A stretch of 5,440 nucleotides of DNA from Mobilitalea sp. Lineage in GTDB: Bacteria > Bacillota_A > Clostridia > Lachnospirales > Lachnospiraceae. The stretch lies in NCBI GenBank assembly GCA_029974875.1, contig JARKQP010000128.1, positions 1 through 5,440 on the forward strand, written 5' to 3'. A program made the position numbers and the translations under genes. The notes beneath the pieces were generated by a model. The model searched no databases, was not told the DNA's origin, and was given only the letters and a program-made list of their open reading frames with translations. The first letter of the stretch is position 1; each line of letters opens with the position of its first letter. Of this stretch, positions 4,443-5,440 are shown piece by piece.

Positions 4443-5440
4443 TTATTGTGGGATATTAAGCTGCCAGTTGCCTGCCCGGCGCTGCTCGTTCCACAGCCTT
4501 GCATAAAGCCCGTTTTGTTTTAGCAGGTCTTCATGAAGCCCGGCTTCCTTTACTCCACCGTTTTCCAGGACAATGATTTGGTCTGCATTGAAGACGGACT
4601 GTAGCCGGTGTGCGATGACAATTACTGTTTTTTCTGAGACAAGGGCATTGATGGCCTGCTGGATCAAGACCTCATTTTCCGGATCCAGGGAAGCGGTGGC
4701 TTCGTCAAGCAATACGATGGGGGCATCCTTTAAAAGTGCGCGGGCAATGGAAATACGCTGTTTTTCACCGCCGGACAGAGTGGAGCCCCCTTCGCCCACG
4801 ATAGTCTGATATCCATTAGGAAGAGCAGTGATAAAGTCATGGCAGGCCGCTGCTTTAGCAGCCTCAATGACTTCCTGCTCGGTGGCATCCGGTTTACCCA
4901 TGCGGATATTAGCTTCAATGGTATCGTGGAACAGATAGACATCCTGGAATACCATGCTGATTTTTGAGAGAAGATCATTGGAGGAAAGCTTTTGGACCGG
5001 TACGTGACCCAGGGTTATTTCACCGCTGCTTACATCCCAGAAGCGGGCCACAAGGCGGGTGATGGTGGATTTCCCGGAACCGGAAGGACCTACAAGGGCA
5101 GTCAGGCTTTTTTCGGGAAAACAAAGGGAGATATTATGTAAAACCTCCTGATTCCCATAAGAAAAAGATACATTATGGAACTCAATATCCATATTCTTAG
5201 GGGAAAGGCTTTGCCCCGGTTCTGGCAGGGGCTGTTCTTCCTCCAGCTCATTAATGCGCAGGACAGACCGGTTGGTACGGGCGAAATCGGCAAGGAAGAC
5301 AAACAGGATCATGATTGGTTCATAGATATTTAAGGAGAGCAGCAGGAAGGCAATGTAATAAAAGGGGGATAATTCTCCCTTTGTAAGAAGAAAGGTTCCG
5401 GCCAGCATGACTACTCCGATACCGCAGTTAAGCACAAAGC
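4443..5440 (-). CDS. ABC exporter subunit, fused permease and ATPase, C-terminal part
   Basis: This is the last ~332 residues of an inner-membrane ABC half-transporter; the rest lies beyond 5440. Counting from the GTG at 5435, a hydrophobic stretch at about 5-17 and another at 24-50 are the last membrane helices of the permease domain. A linker follows (ELEEEQPLPEPGQ), then a complete nucleotide-binding domain: Walker A GPSGSGKST (116-124), Q-loop Gln164 in MVFQDVYLFHDTI, signature LSGGEKQ (220-226), Walker B IVLLDEA (240-246), D-loop SLD (249-251) and switch His276 in IAHR. All catalytic residues are present, so it should be active. Such halves usually work as heterodimers, and the partner gene is probably further right. 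Relatives export drugs, lipids or peptides, or handle siderophores (YbtQ/IrtB type); the Fur-like site just downstream weakly favours an iron link. The full length is expected near 580 residues. Confidence 0.93.
   Translation of the reverse strand, partial: FVLNCGIGVVMLAGTFLLTKGELSPFYYIAFLLLSLNIYEPIMILFVFLADFARTNRSVLRINELEEEQPLPEPGQSLSPKNMDIEFHNVSFSYGNQEVLHNISLCFPEKSLTALVGPSGSGKSTITRLVARFWDVSSGEITLGHVPVQKLSSNDLLSKISMVFQDVYLFHDTIEANIRMGKPDATEQEVIEAAKAAACHDFITALPNGYQTIVGEGGSTLSGGEKQRISIARALLKDAPIVLLDEATASLDPENEVLIQQAINALVSEKTVIVIAHRLQSVFNADQIIVLENGGVKEAGLHEDLLKQNGLYARLWNEQRRAGNWQLNIPQ

Noticed and set aside
5433..5435. GTG at 5435 as a true start of the ABC gene
   Set aside because: The frame stays open to the window edge, and the product lacks most of the permease domain that must precede the nucleotide-binding domain; the gene is simply cut by the window.

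Overview
The window reads as chromosomal DNA from an anaerobic, low-to-moderate-GC Firmicute. It is most likely a member of the Clostridia and possibly of the Lachnospiraceae. The reasons are strong GGAGG-type ribosome binding sites, a TTG start, AT-rich spacers beside coding DNA of middling GC, a rubrerythrin-type protein, and the style of the ABC, ROK and PHP families. This placement is inference; there is no rRNA or marker gene here. Every supported gene lies on the minus strand, so transcription runs from right to left.

Right part (5440 to about 3675). The window opens inside an ABC exporter subunit that fuses permease and ATPase; its N-terminal half lies off the edge. After a 151-bp spacer holding a good match to a Fur box comes a 177-residue rubrerythrin-like protein. 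It starts with TTG, and its four rubredoxin cysteines are intact, but most of its expected diiron ligands have been replaced. A clear intrinsic terminator closes this unit.

Middle and left part (about 3660 to 185). A leader of about 200 bp, with a candidate promoter and several dyads, precedes three genes in a row. These are a PHP-domain metallo-phosphoesterase, a ROK-family repressor without the kinase and zinc motifs, and a 12-helix MFS permease of the FucP-like type. The gaps are 50 and 59 bp, there is no terminator between them, and a strong intrinsic terminator follows the permease. The simplest reading is a small carbohydrate cassette in which the ROK protein senses a sugar or sugar phosphate, the permease moves a sugar, and the PHP enzyme acts on a phosphorylated compound. 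The substrate cannot be read from the sequence.

Left edge (1 to about 97). A degenerate 14-bp tandem array with about seven copies runs off the window.

The window looks mostly ordinary; I did not find a complete new system. The points worth a second look are the rubrerythrin with a broken diiron site next to a Fur-like box, a 22-bp direct repeat over the permease's ribosome binding site that may be the ROK operator, an in-frame tandem duplication of the 3' end of the PHP gene, and the 14-bp array.
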